From the NCBI GenBank assembly GCA_049303335.1, contig JBAQNA010000049.1, positions 1-28,298 of the forward strand: a stretch of 28,298 nucleotides of DNA, written 5' to 3'. The notes beneath the pieces were generated by a model. That model was not told where the DNA came from. It did no database searches and was given only the letters and a program-made list of their open reading frames with translations. This document shows, in pieces, positions 1 to 8,048 of the stretch (the stretch's first letter is position 1; each line of letters opens with the position of its first letter). A program made the translations under genes and the position numbers. This stretch comes from DAIDAN01 sp049303335. GTDB lineage: Archaea; Aenigmatarchaeota; Aenigmatarchaeia; Aenigmatarchaeales; DAIDAN01.

Positions 1-2
1 AC

Positions 3-89
3 GCCGACACGGTAGAACATTACGTGAAGGAGTCGCAGAAGAAGCACTGGCAGAAAAAAACCGGTCAGAAAAAACTTATTGAGTTTTGA
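3..89 (+). CDS. C-terminal end of an unrecognised protein (5' end outside window)
   Basis: An open frame enters from the left edge and ends at a TGA at 87-89. The 28 visible residues are lysine/glutamine-rich and end in KKLIEF. There is too little to name a family. The stop lies inside the 3' end of the convergent winged-helix gene (a 25-base tail-to-tail overlap), just before a GC-rich hairpin at 99-118 that could end this transcript. I prefer this frame because the other two plus frames stop at once or read less naturally, but it rests on only 87 bases. Confidence 0.4.
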   Translation, partial: ADTVEHYVKESQKKHWQKKTGQKKLIEF

Positions 90-348
90 GGCGTAACGCT
101 CCGCCCTTTAGGGCGGAGTAGTTTACAATAGGAAATCAGTCCGAGCTCTTTCAGGATTTTCGCGTTCAGCTTCAGCGTTGACAAAGAAATGCTATGTTTT
201 CTGGAAATATAATTAAGAAACGATGTTATTGTTCCGCTATGGTTTCCGGTTTCAGAAAGAATCAGCAATTGATTATAATTGAACGACCTTTCCAGCACTG
301 TCCTTAGCTCTTTTTCATATTCCGAACAGAGTTTTCCGCTTGGTGCAT
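65..348 (-). CDS. Small winged-helix/HTH DNA-binding protein, apparently frameshifted near its start
   Basis: From the GTG at 298 the minus frame encodes about 77 residues. The central part (NYISRKHSISLSTLKLNAKILKELGLI) has the helix-turn-helix look of archaeal winged-helix regulators. The best start signal is elsewhere: an ATG at 348-346 preceded by GGAGG eight bases upstream and an AT-rich TATA-like element near 381-389. That ATG frame stops after 14 codons. Adding one base to the A4 run (332-335 on the plus strand, TTTT) joins the ATG to the HTH frame with a natural sequence, MHQAEKLCSEYEKEL. So this is either a disrupted gene or a homopolymer sequencing error. The last residues are read through the 99-118 hairpin and may not be conserved. 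No target can be assigned. Confidence 0.5.
99..118. terminator. GC-rich hairpin between convergent genes
   Basis: A perfect 8-bp inverted repeat, CTCCGCCC / GGGCGGAG, has a TTTA loop. It sits just after the stop of the plus-strand gene and inside the tail of the minus-strand gene. It could fold from either strand. There is no long T-tract, so the terminator role is inferred from position. Confidence 0.4.
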
Positions 349-380
349 ATCAATCCTCCAATTTTTGTATGCTACGCAAG

Positions 381-389
381 AATATAAAT
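381..389 (-). promoter_or_regulatory. TATA-like element of the winged-helix gene
   Basis: On the minus strand this reads ATTTATATT, 33-41 bases before the ATG at 348. That leaves room for a short leader carrying the GGAGG site. It supports 348 rather than 298 as the original start. Confidence 0.35.
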
Positions 390-461
390 CAGGCGGTCAG
401 GCGCAGATAACCAATCAGCCCGAAATAATAATTTCCGCTTTATCAAGCATAAAAAGATTAT

Positions 462-1247
462 ATGCGCAATCAGAATATGGAACCAAAGCTTAACATCCAG
501 TTCTGGGAAAGGATGTTTATTCAAGATGCCAAAATTCCGGAAGGGACAATAAGAGGCTACAAGCCTGCAAGGATATTAACCGACGGGAAGGAAGAACCGG
601 GGCATATTCTGGATTTAAAGGAATTGAAAAGGAGTGCCTTTATTGATTCTCTGCTCTTTGAAACAAAGTTAGGTCTTGCGGATCAGGTGACAGATTTGTC
701 AAGGGTGCTGCAATCTGACAAAGGAGGCAAAAATTGGTACGAATCTTTTTACCGGTACTTCGCGGAAACGTATGACAACTACATTCCTTTCGAGTTCGGG
801 ATAGAGAATATTCCTTTTGCTCCTTTGAACTATCAGAAATTTCCTGTTGATTTCTTTGAAAGAATTGAGAAAGATAGGGATTACAGACCGCCGGAAGGAA
901 GGATAAATTCGTTGGGAAAAATGAAGTATGCAAAGATAACGCCTCCGATGAAATTTCAGGATGGAAAATGGCTTCAAAGCGTTTTTTATGACAGAAAAGT
1001 TGAAAGATCCGACGAAAAAATCAAGGAAGGATACTTCATCAGCGCTGTCGGGGATGAGCCGTATAATCCCACCCCCGGCGCGCTGTTAGGAAACATGACG
1101 GAAAACGATTTGACAAATATAGAAGGCGACAAGAACGAGTTTCAAGGCTTCCCGCTGAATCATTTTCTCCAGGTAACTTATCCTGTTTCATTCAGGGAGT
1201 TAGGAACGTACAATCCTCTAACTATCCAGATGCGCCTTTTGGAATAA
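462..1247 (+). CDS. Hypothetical soluble protein, 261 aa
   Basis: A long open frame with even codon use and no overlapping competitor; it ends in TAA. I do not recognise a family. The sequence is soluble, rich in aromatic residues (FYRYFAETYDNYIPFEF), with no membrane segment or signal peptide. Near residues 190-240 there is a Gly/Pro-rich stretch (YNPTPGALLGNMTENDL) that may be a surface loop. The ATG at 462 lies close behind an A/T-rich stretch without a clear ribosome binding site, so the message may be leaderless; the ATG at 477 (MEPKLN) is an alternative start. The neighbours (a winged-helix gene and SRP54) give no functional link. Most likely a lineage-restricted protein. Confidence 0.7.
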   Translation: MRNQNMEPKLNIQFWERMFIQDAKIPEGTIRGYKPARILTDGKEEPGHILDLKELKRSAFIDSLLFETKLGLADQVTDLSRVLQSDKGGKNWYESFYRYFAETYDNYIPFEFGIENIPFAPLNYQKFPVDFFERIEKDRDYRPPEGRINSLGKMKYAKITPPMKFQDGKWLQSVFYDRKVERSDEKIKEGYFISAVGDEPYNPTPGALLGNMTENDLTNIEGDKNEFQGFPLNHFLQVTYPVSFRELGTYNPLTIQMRLLE

Positions 1248-1255
1248 TAATAAAT

Positions 1256-1459
1256 TTATAAATATTCCGTTATGCTATCTCCAGTAACCTTGCAAAAAGC
1301 GTTTAAATATTTTCCTATAGGACTTATACCAGTTTCATACTTTATTCTGCTGCAAGCATCCAAGCATTCTTCGCTAAAGAATAAATTAAAAGAACATTTC
1401 TTTCTTGGATTCTCCGCCTTTCCGCCTATAATGTCATGACCCTGTTTGTCTGTCATCAT
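1256..1459 (-). CDS. Possible small orphan protein, 67 aa
   Basis: A minus-strand frame starts 30 bases after the SRP54 stop. It begins with tandem ATGs and ends in TAA, 8 bases from the stop of the convergent 261-aa gene. A TATA-like CTTAAATC at the very end of SRP54 lies about 25 bases before the ATG, which fits a leaderless transcript. The product has four cysteines and a mixed helical composition (CSFNLFFSEECLDACSRI). No family is recognised. It fills a stretch that would otherwise be empty, but an ORF of this length could arise by chance. Confidence 0.4.
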   Translation of the reverse strand: MMTDKQGHDIIGGKAENPRKKCSFNLFFSEECLDACSRIKYETGISPIGKYLNAFCKVTGDSITEYL

Positions 1460-1489
1460 ATTTTTTATTAATCAGAAAAAGATTTAAGC

Positions 1490-2812
1490 TCATCCGAACC
1501 CCTTGAAGCGTTTCATCATCTTTCCCATCATTCCGCGCTTGCTTCCGCCGGAAACCATTTTCATCACTTTCTTCGACTGCTCGAAAGCCTTCATCAGTTC
1601 CCTTACTTCCGGCTCTTCTACACCCGAACCTTTCGCAATCCTCCTGATGCGCGAGCCGTCTATCAGTTCGGGATTTTCCTTTTCCTGCGTTGTCATCGAC
1701 TGGATTATATATTTCCATTTTTTCATCTTGCCTTCCTGCTTTCCAAAATCCATTTCCTTCGGCATCTTCATATTCCCGAAACCCGGTATCGAGTCCAGCA
1801 CGCTTTTCAGCGGCCCCATCTTCTGCATTGCCTCAAGCTGGCTGTAAAATTCGGACAGTGTGAACCTTCCTGACGCTATCGCCTTCGCACTTTCCTCAAC
1901 CCCGCTTTCCTTCGCCTTCTCCAGCAATGACTGCAAGTCGCCCAAGCCGAGAAGCCTTGATATGAACCTCTCCGGGTCGAACTGCTCGAACGCCTCCATT
2001 TTTTCTCCCGTGCCGATAAATTTCACGGGAGCGCCGCTTATCGCGCAAGCCGTTAGCGCGCCTCCTCCTTTTGCGGTTCCGTCAAGCTTTGTTATGATCA
2101 CTCCAGTTATTCCGAGCGCCTTCTGGAATTCCTCAGCCTGGACTTTCGCGGCTTGGCCGATATCCGCAGGCAGCACAAGCAAGCGCTCGTCCGCATTCGA
2201 GATGGAATTAAGTTCCTTGATTTCGTCAATCATTTCGCCGTTCAGTGCATTCCTTCCGGAGCTGTCGATTATTATAATATCCTTATCCGCCATTTTTTTC
2301 AATCCATCCTTCAGAATTCTTGCGCTGTCCATCTCTCCTTTTATCCCGAAGAACGTCACGCCGAGCTGCTCCGATATCTGCTGCAGCTGCTCGTAAGCCG
2401 CGGGCCTGAATGCGTCGCAGGCTATCAATCCGACTCTCAATCCTTTCTTCTGGCAGAAGCGCGCAAGCTTTCCCGCGGTCGTGGTCTTTCCCGAGCCGAA
2501 CAGTCCGCACAGAAGTATTTTTCCGCGCAATCCGATGTCGGACTTTTTTCCGAGAAAAGCGACAAGTTCGTCGTAAACGATTTTTATTATGTGCTCGCGC
2601 GCAGTCATTCCCGCCTGCGGCTTTTCGTCAAGGGCGCGCTTTTTTATCTTCTGCGTTAGCTCGAAAACAAGCTTCACGTCAACATCGCCGGCGAGAAGCG
2701 CGCGCTGTATGTCCTTTACCAGTTCCTCCACGACCGTGCGGTCAACAAGTCCCGCCCTCGTGACTTTATCAAGCGCAGCGCGCAATCCTTCGCCTATCTT
2801 TTCAAGAACCAT
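1490..2812 (-). CDS. srp54: Signal recognition particle 54 kDa GTPase (SRP54)
   Basis: SRP54 binds SRP RNA and the hydrophobic signal sequence of nascent proteins, and docks ribosomes to the membrane through the GTPase FtsY. The 440-residue product has the full order. An N-terminal helical bundle spans about 1-85. The G domain has G1 GLFGSGKT (103-110), the DAFRPAA insertion motif (133-139), G3 DSSGR (183-187, usually DTAGR), G4 TKLD (241-244) and GTGE (267-270). A Met-rich M domain follows from about 315 and ends in GMMGKMMKRFKGFG. The length matches archaeal SRP54. The ATG at 2812 is preceded by a TATA-like TTTTATAA at 2843-2850. It is a single gene, not obviously in an operon. The relaxed G3 motif is a small departure from consensus. 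Confidence 0.97.
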   Translation of the reverse strand: MVLEKIGEGLRAALDKVTRAGLVDRTVVEELVKDIQRALLAGDVDVKLVFELTQKIKKRALDEKPQAGMTAREHIIKIVYDELVAFLGKKSDIGLRGKILLCGLFGSGKTTTAGKLARFCQKKGLRVGLIACDAFRPAAYEQLQQISEQLGVTFFGIKGEMDSARILKDGLKKMADKDIIIIDSSGRNALNGEMIDEIKELNSISNADERLLVLPADIGQAAKVQAEEFQKALGITGVIITKLDGTAKGGGALTACAISGAPVKFIGTGEKMEAFEQFDPERFISRLLGLGDLQSLLEKAKESGVEESAKAIASGRFTLSEFYSQLEAMQKMGPLKSVLDSIPGFGNMKMPKEMDFGKQEGKMKKWKYIIQSMTTQEKENPELIDGSRIRRIAKGSGVEEPEVRELMKAFEQSKKVMKMVSGGSKRGMMGKMMKRFKGFG

Positions 2813-2842
2813 AATTATCAGTAATAGATTGTAGATAGAAAC

Positions 2843-2850
2843 TTATAAAA
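2843..2850 (-). promoter_or_regulatory. TATA box of srp54
   Basis: TTTTATAA on the minus strand, 31-38 bases before the srp54 ATG. The predicted transcript start is a few bases upstream of the start codon. Confidence 0.45.
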
Positions 2851-2898
2851 GATTGCGGAAAACTACTTTATCTTGCACGGAAACCGCACAATTAATCA

Positions 2899-2906
2899 GA
2901 TTTAAA
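2899..2906 (+). promoter_or_regulatory. TATA box of the DUF429 gene
   Basis: ATTTAAAT lies 25-32 bases before the ATG at 2931, the spacing expected for a leaderless archaeal transcript. It probably drives the three-gene run up to nurA. Confidence 0.5.
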
Positions 2907-2930
2907 TCCGTTCTCCGGCATTAATAATTT

Positions 2931-3416
2931 ATGAAAGTCGTAGGCATTGACCTTGCGGGGAAGCCGGAAAATCCCACGGGATTCTGCGTTCTTGAGGCCG
3001 ACGGCGAGGTTAAGACGGAGATAAAGATACTGAAAGAGGATTCGGAGATAATTGCCGCAGCGGAAGACGCAAAGCCGGACTGCATCGCGATTGACGCGCC
3101 TTTCTGGATTCCGCAAACAGGATTCTGGAGGAGGAGCGAGGAGCTTCTTATGAAGCGCGGCTTCAAGGTTGTTTCCCCGAAGCTCCCGTCGATGCAGATT
3201 CTCGCGTTCCGCGCAAAGGGAATTGTCGAGAGCCTAAGAAAGAAAGGTTTTATCGTGATAGAGGTTTCCGCTTCCGCCACGGAAAAGATCCTCCAGGCGT
3301 CGCGCGAGCCCAAAAGCAACGAACACGAATACGAGGCGCTGCTGTGCGCGCTCACCGCAAAGTTCTACCTTGACAGGAAGTTCGACGACTTGGAAGGGAT
3401 AATAATACCGCGATAA
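2931..3416 (+). CDS. DUF429 family protein (RNase H-like fold)
   Basis: The 161-residue product starts MKVVGIDLAGKPENPTG, the GIDLAG strand of the DUF429 family. It has a second acidic strand, CIAIDAPFWIPQ, near residues 50-65 and a final E-x-D/E segment (NEHEYEALLCALTAKFY) near 128-144. The acidic residues D7, D56 and E130-132 would be the candidate metal ligands of an RNase H/actin-like fold. The family's biochemical role is unknown; a nuclease role has been suggested from the fold only. It heads a plus-strand run with an HD protein 18 bases downstream and nurA after that, so a nucleic-acid role is plausible by context. Confidence 0.8.
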   Translation: MKVVGIDLAGKPENPTGFCVLEADGEVKTEIKILKEDSEIIAAAEDAKPDCIAIDAPFWIPQTGFWRRSEELLMKRGFKVVSPKLPSMQILAFRAKGIVESLRKKGFIVIEVSASATEKILQASREPKSNEHEYEALLCALTAKFYLDRKFDDLEGIIIPR

Positions 3417-3434
3417 GTTATTCTGGATGATAAA

Positions 3435-4013
3435 ATGACGGACGAAAACATTATAGAATTTTTCAGGATTGCGGGAAAGTTAAAGAAGGTTGAAAGGACG
3501 GGCTGGGTAACGCAAGTCGGCATACCAAACCCGGAAAGCGTCGCGGAGCACAGCTTCAGGGCTGCCATAATCGGAATGCTTATTTCTGATATAAAGAAAA
3601 TGGACACAGAAAAAGTTATGAGAATGCTTCTGTTACATGACATAGCAGAAACCATCATAGGAGATTGGGACTTGAGCGCCAAGAAAAAGCTCGGAATAGA
3701 AAAGTGGAAAGATAAGGAAATTGAAGCCTTCGATAAAATAATGCAAATGTTGCCGCAAAGTTTGAAAGAGGATTATATTGCAATATGGAAAGAGTTCGAG
3801 GAAAGAAAAACAGAAGAGGCAGAAATCGCATACCAGTCGGAAAAACTGGAGATGATTCTTCAGGCATTGGAATATATGGAAGAAGGCTACGACAAAGAAA
3901 AATTGAATAGCTTTTTTGAGAATGAGAAAGACAAGTTTACGGACAGTGACATAAAAGCGCTTTTTGAAATTCTGGACAAAAGAAGAAAAACAAATCCTGA
4001 TTCTCAGGTATAA
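3435..4013 (+). CDS. HD-domain hydrolase, HDDC2/YfbR (5'-deoxynucleotidase) type
   Basis: 192 residues with the HD phosphohydrolase pattern: H39 in NPESVAEHSFRAA, H68-D69 in LLLHDIAETIIGDW, and the C-terminal helix SEKLEMILQALEYMEEGY. This layout matches HDDC2/YfbR proteins, which remove phosphate from deoxynucleoside 5'-monophosphates. The usual final metal-binding Asp of the aDKLE helix appears as Glu134 here, so activity or metal preference may differ. The gene lies 18 bases after DUF429 and 24 bases before nurA, suggesting one transcript. A nucleotide-salvage or DNA-end clean-up role beside NurA is inference. Confidence 0.85.
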   Translation: MTDENIIEFFRIAGKLKKVERTGWVTQVGIPNPESVAEHSFRAAIIGMLISDIKKMDTEKVMRMLLLHDIAETIIGDWDLSAKKKLGIEKWKDKEIEAFDKIMQMLPQSLKEDYIAIWKEFEERKTEEAEIAYQSEKLEMILQALEYMEEGYDKEKLNSFFENEKDKFTDSDIKALFEILDKRRKTNPDSQV

Positions 4014-4037
4014 ATTTTAACTAACCGATATATTCCC

Positions 4038-5105
4038 ATGCAAAATTTTATCAGCAGGCTGTCAAGCGCAGCGGAAAGCATCAAGAGCATGGAGGAGAAG
4101 AAAAAAGCGCTGGCGGAGTTTCTGATGAAGGAACGTGACAAGTTCTCAAAGTCATCGGACGTGATTGAGGAAAATCTTATCTACAAAGTCGTTCCGCAAA
4201 TTCTTTCAGGAAAAAAAATCGTTGCTGTGGACGGCGGTCTTTCGCACCATTCCTATCACGGGCTGGAGCTTGCATTATTGCGCGCTGTAGCGGTTCTTTT
4301 TAATTACGACGGCAACGGGAAATCCTCCGTTTCATATTATCCCGAATCGTCGCCTTCCCCGGAAATCATCCTCGTCTCGGACCCGTACAACGACAGCGGG
4401 CTGGACGTGAACAACGAAAGGATGAGAAAGGAAATAGAAACCGCGTCGGCTGCGGCGAAGAAATTCTCGCCTGACCTGCTCCTGATGGACGGAATGATTG
4501 TGCCTCACATAAACGATATTCCGAAGGAAGGCTCCGGCAGCCACGAAAGATTTTTGCGGACTGTGGAAAGCTTCAGAAATCTTTACGATTCCGCTTCGGG
4601 ATTGCTCGCAGGCTGCATAGAGGACTCGCGCGGAAAAAGGCTCTGCGAAATACTTTCCAAGAACGAAATAATGAAGGAAAACGTGGAAATGAAAAGTATG
4701 CTCGAAATAACTTCCGACACGAGCCTTCTCTTTTACCTGCTTGACTACGGGGAAAGAACGTGCGCATTCAGGTTTTCCGGGGACGGGCTGACAAACATTC
4801 TCGGCGAGCGGGGAAAGAACATTTACAGCTTCTACATGAAGACCGCGAAATTCGACAGGCCTGTCAGGGTGGATTTCTATTGCAAAAGCGGCACGGACGT
4901 TGCAAATGCGGCAAACGAGATTTCCTCCCTGATACTTTCAACATGCTGCCACGACTCCTACGGATTTCCCGCGCCGCTCATCGAAGCAGACTTTCGCGCT
5001 AAACTGCCGGAGGACGAGATAGAAAAGCTGCGCGACCAGCTGCTCGACAGGATAGGAATCGCACCCTCGCTGATGAAGATGCGCCGCGAATTAAGGCCGC
5101 TATAA
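4038..5105 (+). CDS. nurA: NurA-family 5'-3' DNA nuclease
   Basis: NurA trims the 5' strand at DNA ends and works in a complex with the HerA hexameric ATPase. The 355-residue protein has the NurA hallmarks: an acidic strand KKIVAVDGGLSHH with D65, a second one LLLMDGMIVPH with D151, and the C-terminal YGFPAPLIEADFRAKL segment. The long charged helix at 1-50 is usual for the family. The start at 4038 follows the HD gene by 24 bases. Its expected partner, a HerA-like ATPase, is in the window but 9.4 kb away on the other strand, and Rad50 is further still, so the classic herA-mre11-rad50-nurA operon is dispersed here. Confidence 0.88.
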   Translation: MQNFISRLSSAAESIKSMEEKKKALAEFLMKERDKFSKSSDVIEENLIYKVVPQILSGKKIVAVDGGLSHHSYHGLELALLRAVAVLFNYDGNGKSSVSYYPESSPSPEIILVSDPYNDSGLDVNNERMRKEIETASAAAKKFSPDLLLMDGMIVPHINDIPKEGSGSHERFLRTVESFRNLYDSASGLLAGCIEDSRGKRLCEILSKNEIMKENVEMKSMLEITSDTSLLFYLLDYGERTCAFRFSGDGLTNILGERGKNIYSFYMKTAKFDRPVRVDFYCKSGTDVANAANEISSLILSTCCHDSYGFPAPLIEADFRAKLPEDEIEKLRDQLLDRIGIAPSLMKMRRELRPL

Positions 5106-5190
5106 TAATCTTTATCGACAGGAATTATCATAAAGTTGTATAACGCTTAAATATTTACAGTTTGGATATTCTTCTATATTTAGTGATTCT

Positions 5191-6249
5191 ATGAACAACG
5201 TGATTGAGAAAAGGAAGGGAGAGCATATAGAAGTATGCCTTCATGAAAATGTAAATTCCTCTTACAATTACTGGGATGACATAAATTTAGTTCATGAGGG
5301 AATTCCCGAAATTGACAAGGACGAGATTGAAACAAAAATAAAGTTCTCTGGAAAACAGCTCAGTCATCCAATTTTTATTGCCGCAATAAGTGGAGGCCAC
5401 GAACTTGGCAGAACTATTAATGAAAACTGCGCCAAAGTCGCTGCCGAGCTTGGGTTGGGGTTCTGTATAGGAAGTCAGAGAGCAACATTTGAAAAATCTG
5501 AATTGACATCAACATATGATGTCATAAAGAACTATGAGATACCAATCAAGATTTCAAACATAGGAGTTTCGCAATTAGTTGAGCAAAAGGATGGAAAGAG
5601 CATATCGCTGGATACAATAAGGAAACTTATGAACATGATAGATGCTGACATGCTCATGATACATTTGAATTATCCGCAAGAAATGATTCAGCCTGAGGGG
5701 AATGACAAAGCAAGAGGAGTTCTGAAAAAGATTGAGGAAATTGCAAGAAACTATCCGGTTCTTGTAAAGGAATGCGGAGCCGGCATATCAAAAGAAGTTG
5801 CTGAAATGTTGAAATCTGCCGGAGTGAAAGGCATCGAAGTCAGCGGCGTGAGCGGAACAAGCTGGACAGCTGTCGAATGTCACAGGGCAAGAATGAGAAA
5901 CATGAAAAACAAGGAAAGGGCGGGAAAGATATTCTGGGATTGGGGCGTTCCTTCGCCTGTAAGCGTTCTGGAATGTCGCACGATAAAAGATATGAAAATA
6001 ATAGGAAGCGGTGGAATAAGGCATGGCTTGGATGTTGCAAGAGCCATTGCCTTGGGTGCTGATGCTGCTTCCATGGCTAAAGTTCTTCTTGCTGACTCTT
6101 TGGAAGGGTATGAAAGCGTGAAACAAAACTTGGAAAACATAATAGAGGAGCTTAAAATAGCAATGTTTCTTACAGGAAGCAATAATGTTGAAGAATTAAA
6201 AAAAGCGAGATATGTTATTACAGGAAAGACAAAGGAATGGACAAAATAA
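5191..6249 (+). CDS. fni: Isopentenyl-diphosphate delta-isomerase, type 2 (FMN-dependent)
   Basis: Interconverts IPP and DMAPP using reduced FMN and Mg2+. The 352 residues show the family signature: N-terminal RKGEHIEVCL, PIFIAAISGGH (flavin loop), HLNYPQEMIQPEG (the HLNxxQE...QPEG catalytic region that binds substrate and metal), VLVKECGAGIS, and the phosphate-binding GSGGIRHGLDVARAIALGAD near the C-terminus. The length matches the family. The ATG at 5191 has AGTGAT three bases upstream and a TATA-like TTAAATAT near 5148. It opens the isoprenoid block; an HD-domain gene follows by 30 bases, and the kinase and decarboxylase genes converge from the other strand. Confidence 0.95.
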   Translation: MNNVIEKRKGEHIEVCLHENVNSSYNYWDDINLVHEGIPEIDKDEIETKIKFSGKQLSHPIFIAAISGGHELGRTINENCAKVAAELGLGFCIGSQRATFEKSELTSTYDVIKNYEIPIKISNIGVSQLVEQKDGKSISLDTIRKLMNMIDADMLMIHLNYPQEMIQPEGNDKARGVLKKIEEIARNYPVLVKECGAGISKEVAEMLKSAGVKGIEVSGVSGTSWTAVECHRARMRNMKNKERAGKIFWDWGVPSPVSVLECRTIKDMKIIGSGGIRHGLDVARAIALGADAASMAKVLLADSLEGYESVKQNLENIIEELKIAMFLTGSNNVEELKKARYVITGKTKEWTK

Positions 6250-6279
6250 ATCTTTGAGTTTATTTCTAAAGGCAGTTAT

Positions 6280-7071
6280 ATGAGAATGACTGAAGATTTG
6301 ATGCATTTGACTGAGGAGTGCAAGAAGATATACGAAAACGCAGACAGCCTTGCCCATAGATGTGGCCATATAAAAAGAACTGCAGATGGCGCTGTTTGGT
6401 TTGTGAAAAATAGAGGAGGCACAGAAAGAGAGCAGGAACTTGCATATGCGGCAGGTCTGCTGCATGACATCAGAAGAAAAAGGTTTAATTCAAAATTTCA
6501 TGCAATGGAAAGCTCTTTGGCGGCGCCTAAAATATTGAAAAGATATTCTTTTACAGAAGATGAAAGAAATGAAATAATAATTGCCGTAAGAGACCATAGT
6601 TATTTAACGGATTGGAAGAGCCTGGTTCATCAAAGCGTTTACCTCTCTGACAAAATTCTAGAACTTATGGGCGCATATCTGGATTTCAGGGCACCTTTTT
6701 ACATAGGAGAGAAATTTGAAGAAGTATACAAAATTAAAGGCGTGAAACCTTTGGAAGCAATCTTATCATTCTATCAGGAATACAAAAACAAGATATTCAT
6801 TCCTTCCAAATATCCGGACTTTGTCGGCAATTTTGTAAATTACCAGATGAAATGGAATCTTGAATTTGTCGAAAGTCTGGAAAACAATAAGGAATGGGCG
6901 ATTGAATTGGGAATGAATATGTTTGAATGCGGCAGAAAGCGCATTGATTTTGAGAAAACCATAATGAATTATGAACCGAACGGCATAATGCAGAAAAAAT
7001 GGGCTGATGAAATGCAAAGTTATGTAAAAGGCAGCAAATTCAAGGAGTTTGAGAAGATGATAACATTCTAA
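6280..7071 (+). CDS. HD-domain protein embedded in the mevalonate gene cluster
   Basis: 263 residues with a complete HD metal-site pattern: H30 (RCGHIKRT), H62-D63 (GLLHDIRRK), H106 (VRDHSYLT) and D124 (YLSDKILEL). This predicts a phosphohydrolase acting on a nucleotide or another phosphate/diphosphate ester. The C-terminal 130 residues are helical, with no domain I recognise. It follows the IPP isomerase by 30 bases, probably on the same mRNA, and its stop abuts the convergent kinase gene. Its position suggests a substrate related to isoprenoid phosphates, but that is inference; a stand-alone nucleotide hydrolase is equally possible. A second ATG at 6286 is an alternative start. Confidence 0.8.
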   Translation: MRMTEDLMHLTEECKKIYENADSLAHRCGHIKRTADGAVWFVKNRGGTEREQELAYAAGLLHDIRRKRFNSKFHAMESSLAAPKILKRYSFTEDERNEIIIAVRDHSYLTDWKSLVHQSVYLSDKILELMGAYLDFRAPFYIGEKFEEVYKIKGVKPLEAILSFYQEYKNKIFIPSKYPDFVGNFVNYQMKWNLEFVESLENNKEWAIELGMNMFECGRKRIDFEKTIMNYEPNGIMQKKWADEMQSYVKGSKFKEFEKMITF

Positions 7072-8037
7072 TTATTGTTTTTCTATTTTTACACCTTCGA
7101 CGTTCGTCTCAACCGGTATTATAATGCCGCCCGCTTTTTCAATTGCTGTGGAAACCGCAGCTACATTTTCTTTTGAAGCAAGCGCAATCATACAGTCGCC
7201 GCCGCCCGCTCCGGATAATTTTGAGCCATATACGCCAGCCTTGTTGGATGAAGAAATGAGCATGTCAAGCTCAGGCGAGCTGACTCCGAGCATTTCAAGA
7301 TACTTCTGATTCACATTCATAAGGGCTCCTGTTTCACCCCATTCGGATTGTTTAATTTTTTCCTTTGCTTGAATAACTATATTTCCTATCTTGTCAAAAA
7401 TATTGTTTATTTTTTCAGTTTCCGTTTCTAATTTTTCAGATACCTTCTTAACAAGAGTGGAAGTGTCTGCCTTCACTCCGGTATAGCCTACAATCAAAGG
7501 TATTTCTTTTATGTTCATTTCTTCAATTGTTTTGCCTCCTTTTACAAAATATAAAGTCCCCCCATATATTGCGGACGCCACATCAAAACCACTGCCGACT
7601 TTTTGCACATCCAAGACAGTTTTGTATGAAATATCAAACAGCTCTTTTTTTGACATTCTGGCGCCAAACAATTCTGACAAAGCCTTTATGGTGGATGCCG
7701 TGACAGCAGAAGAGCTTCCAAAGCCAAATTTGCTTGAGAACTCGCTATGCGTTTCTATATCTAATCCGGATTCGCATTGATATTTATCAAAAAAGTTTTT
7801 TGCAGCAGTCAGCACGAAACTTGTTTCTCTTGGATATTTGCCATTCAGCTTATCAATAGATATTGCATAATCCTTGACATTCACTTCGGGCGCATTAACG
7901 ATTATTTTATCATCATTTCTTTTATTTATTGAAACAGACATCCTGTGATTCACTGCAGTGACTATGCACGGCCTTTCATAAACAACGGCATGCTCCCCGA
8001 AAAGCATCAGTTTTCCCGGAGCGGAAGCTTTTACCAT
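7072..8037 (-). CDS. mvk: GHMP kinase, mevalonate kinase (phosphomevalonate kinase not excluded)
   Basis: Phosphorylates mevalonate (or its 5-phosphate) with ATP. I start it at the ATG at 8037 (MVKASAPGKLMLFGEHAVVY) because GHMP kinases begin right before the APGK strand; the frame upstream only overlaps the preceding gene. This gives 321 residues. Motifs: APGKLMLFGEHAVVY (motif 1), KFGFGSSSAVTAS (ATP loop), GSGFDVASAIYGGTLYF, and SKLSGAGGGDCMIAL (motif 3). FGEH fits mevalonate kinase, while GSGFDVAS and GGGDC lean towards phosphomevalonate kinases, so the exact substrate is open. The start lies 11 bases after the decarboxylase stop, indicating an operon. No second kinase or isopentenyl phosphate kinase is in the window. 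Confidence 0.88.
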   Translation of the reverse strand: MVKASAPGKLMLFGEHAVVYERPCIVTAVNHRMSVSINKRNDDKIIVNAPEVNVKDYAISIDKLNGKYPRETSFVLTAAKNFFDKYQCESGLDIETHSEFSSKFGFGSSSAVTASTIKALSELFGARMSKKELFDISYKTVLDVQKVGSGFDVASAIYGGTLYFVKGGKTIEEMNIKEIPLIVGYTGVKADTSTLVKKVSEKLETETEKINNIFDKIGNIVIQAKEKIKQSEWGETGALMNVNQKYLEMLGVSSPELDMLISSSNKAGVYGSKLSGAGGGDCMIALASKENVAAVSTAIEKAGGIIIPVETNVEGVKIEKQ

Positions 8038-8048
8038 ACAATCAGCCG

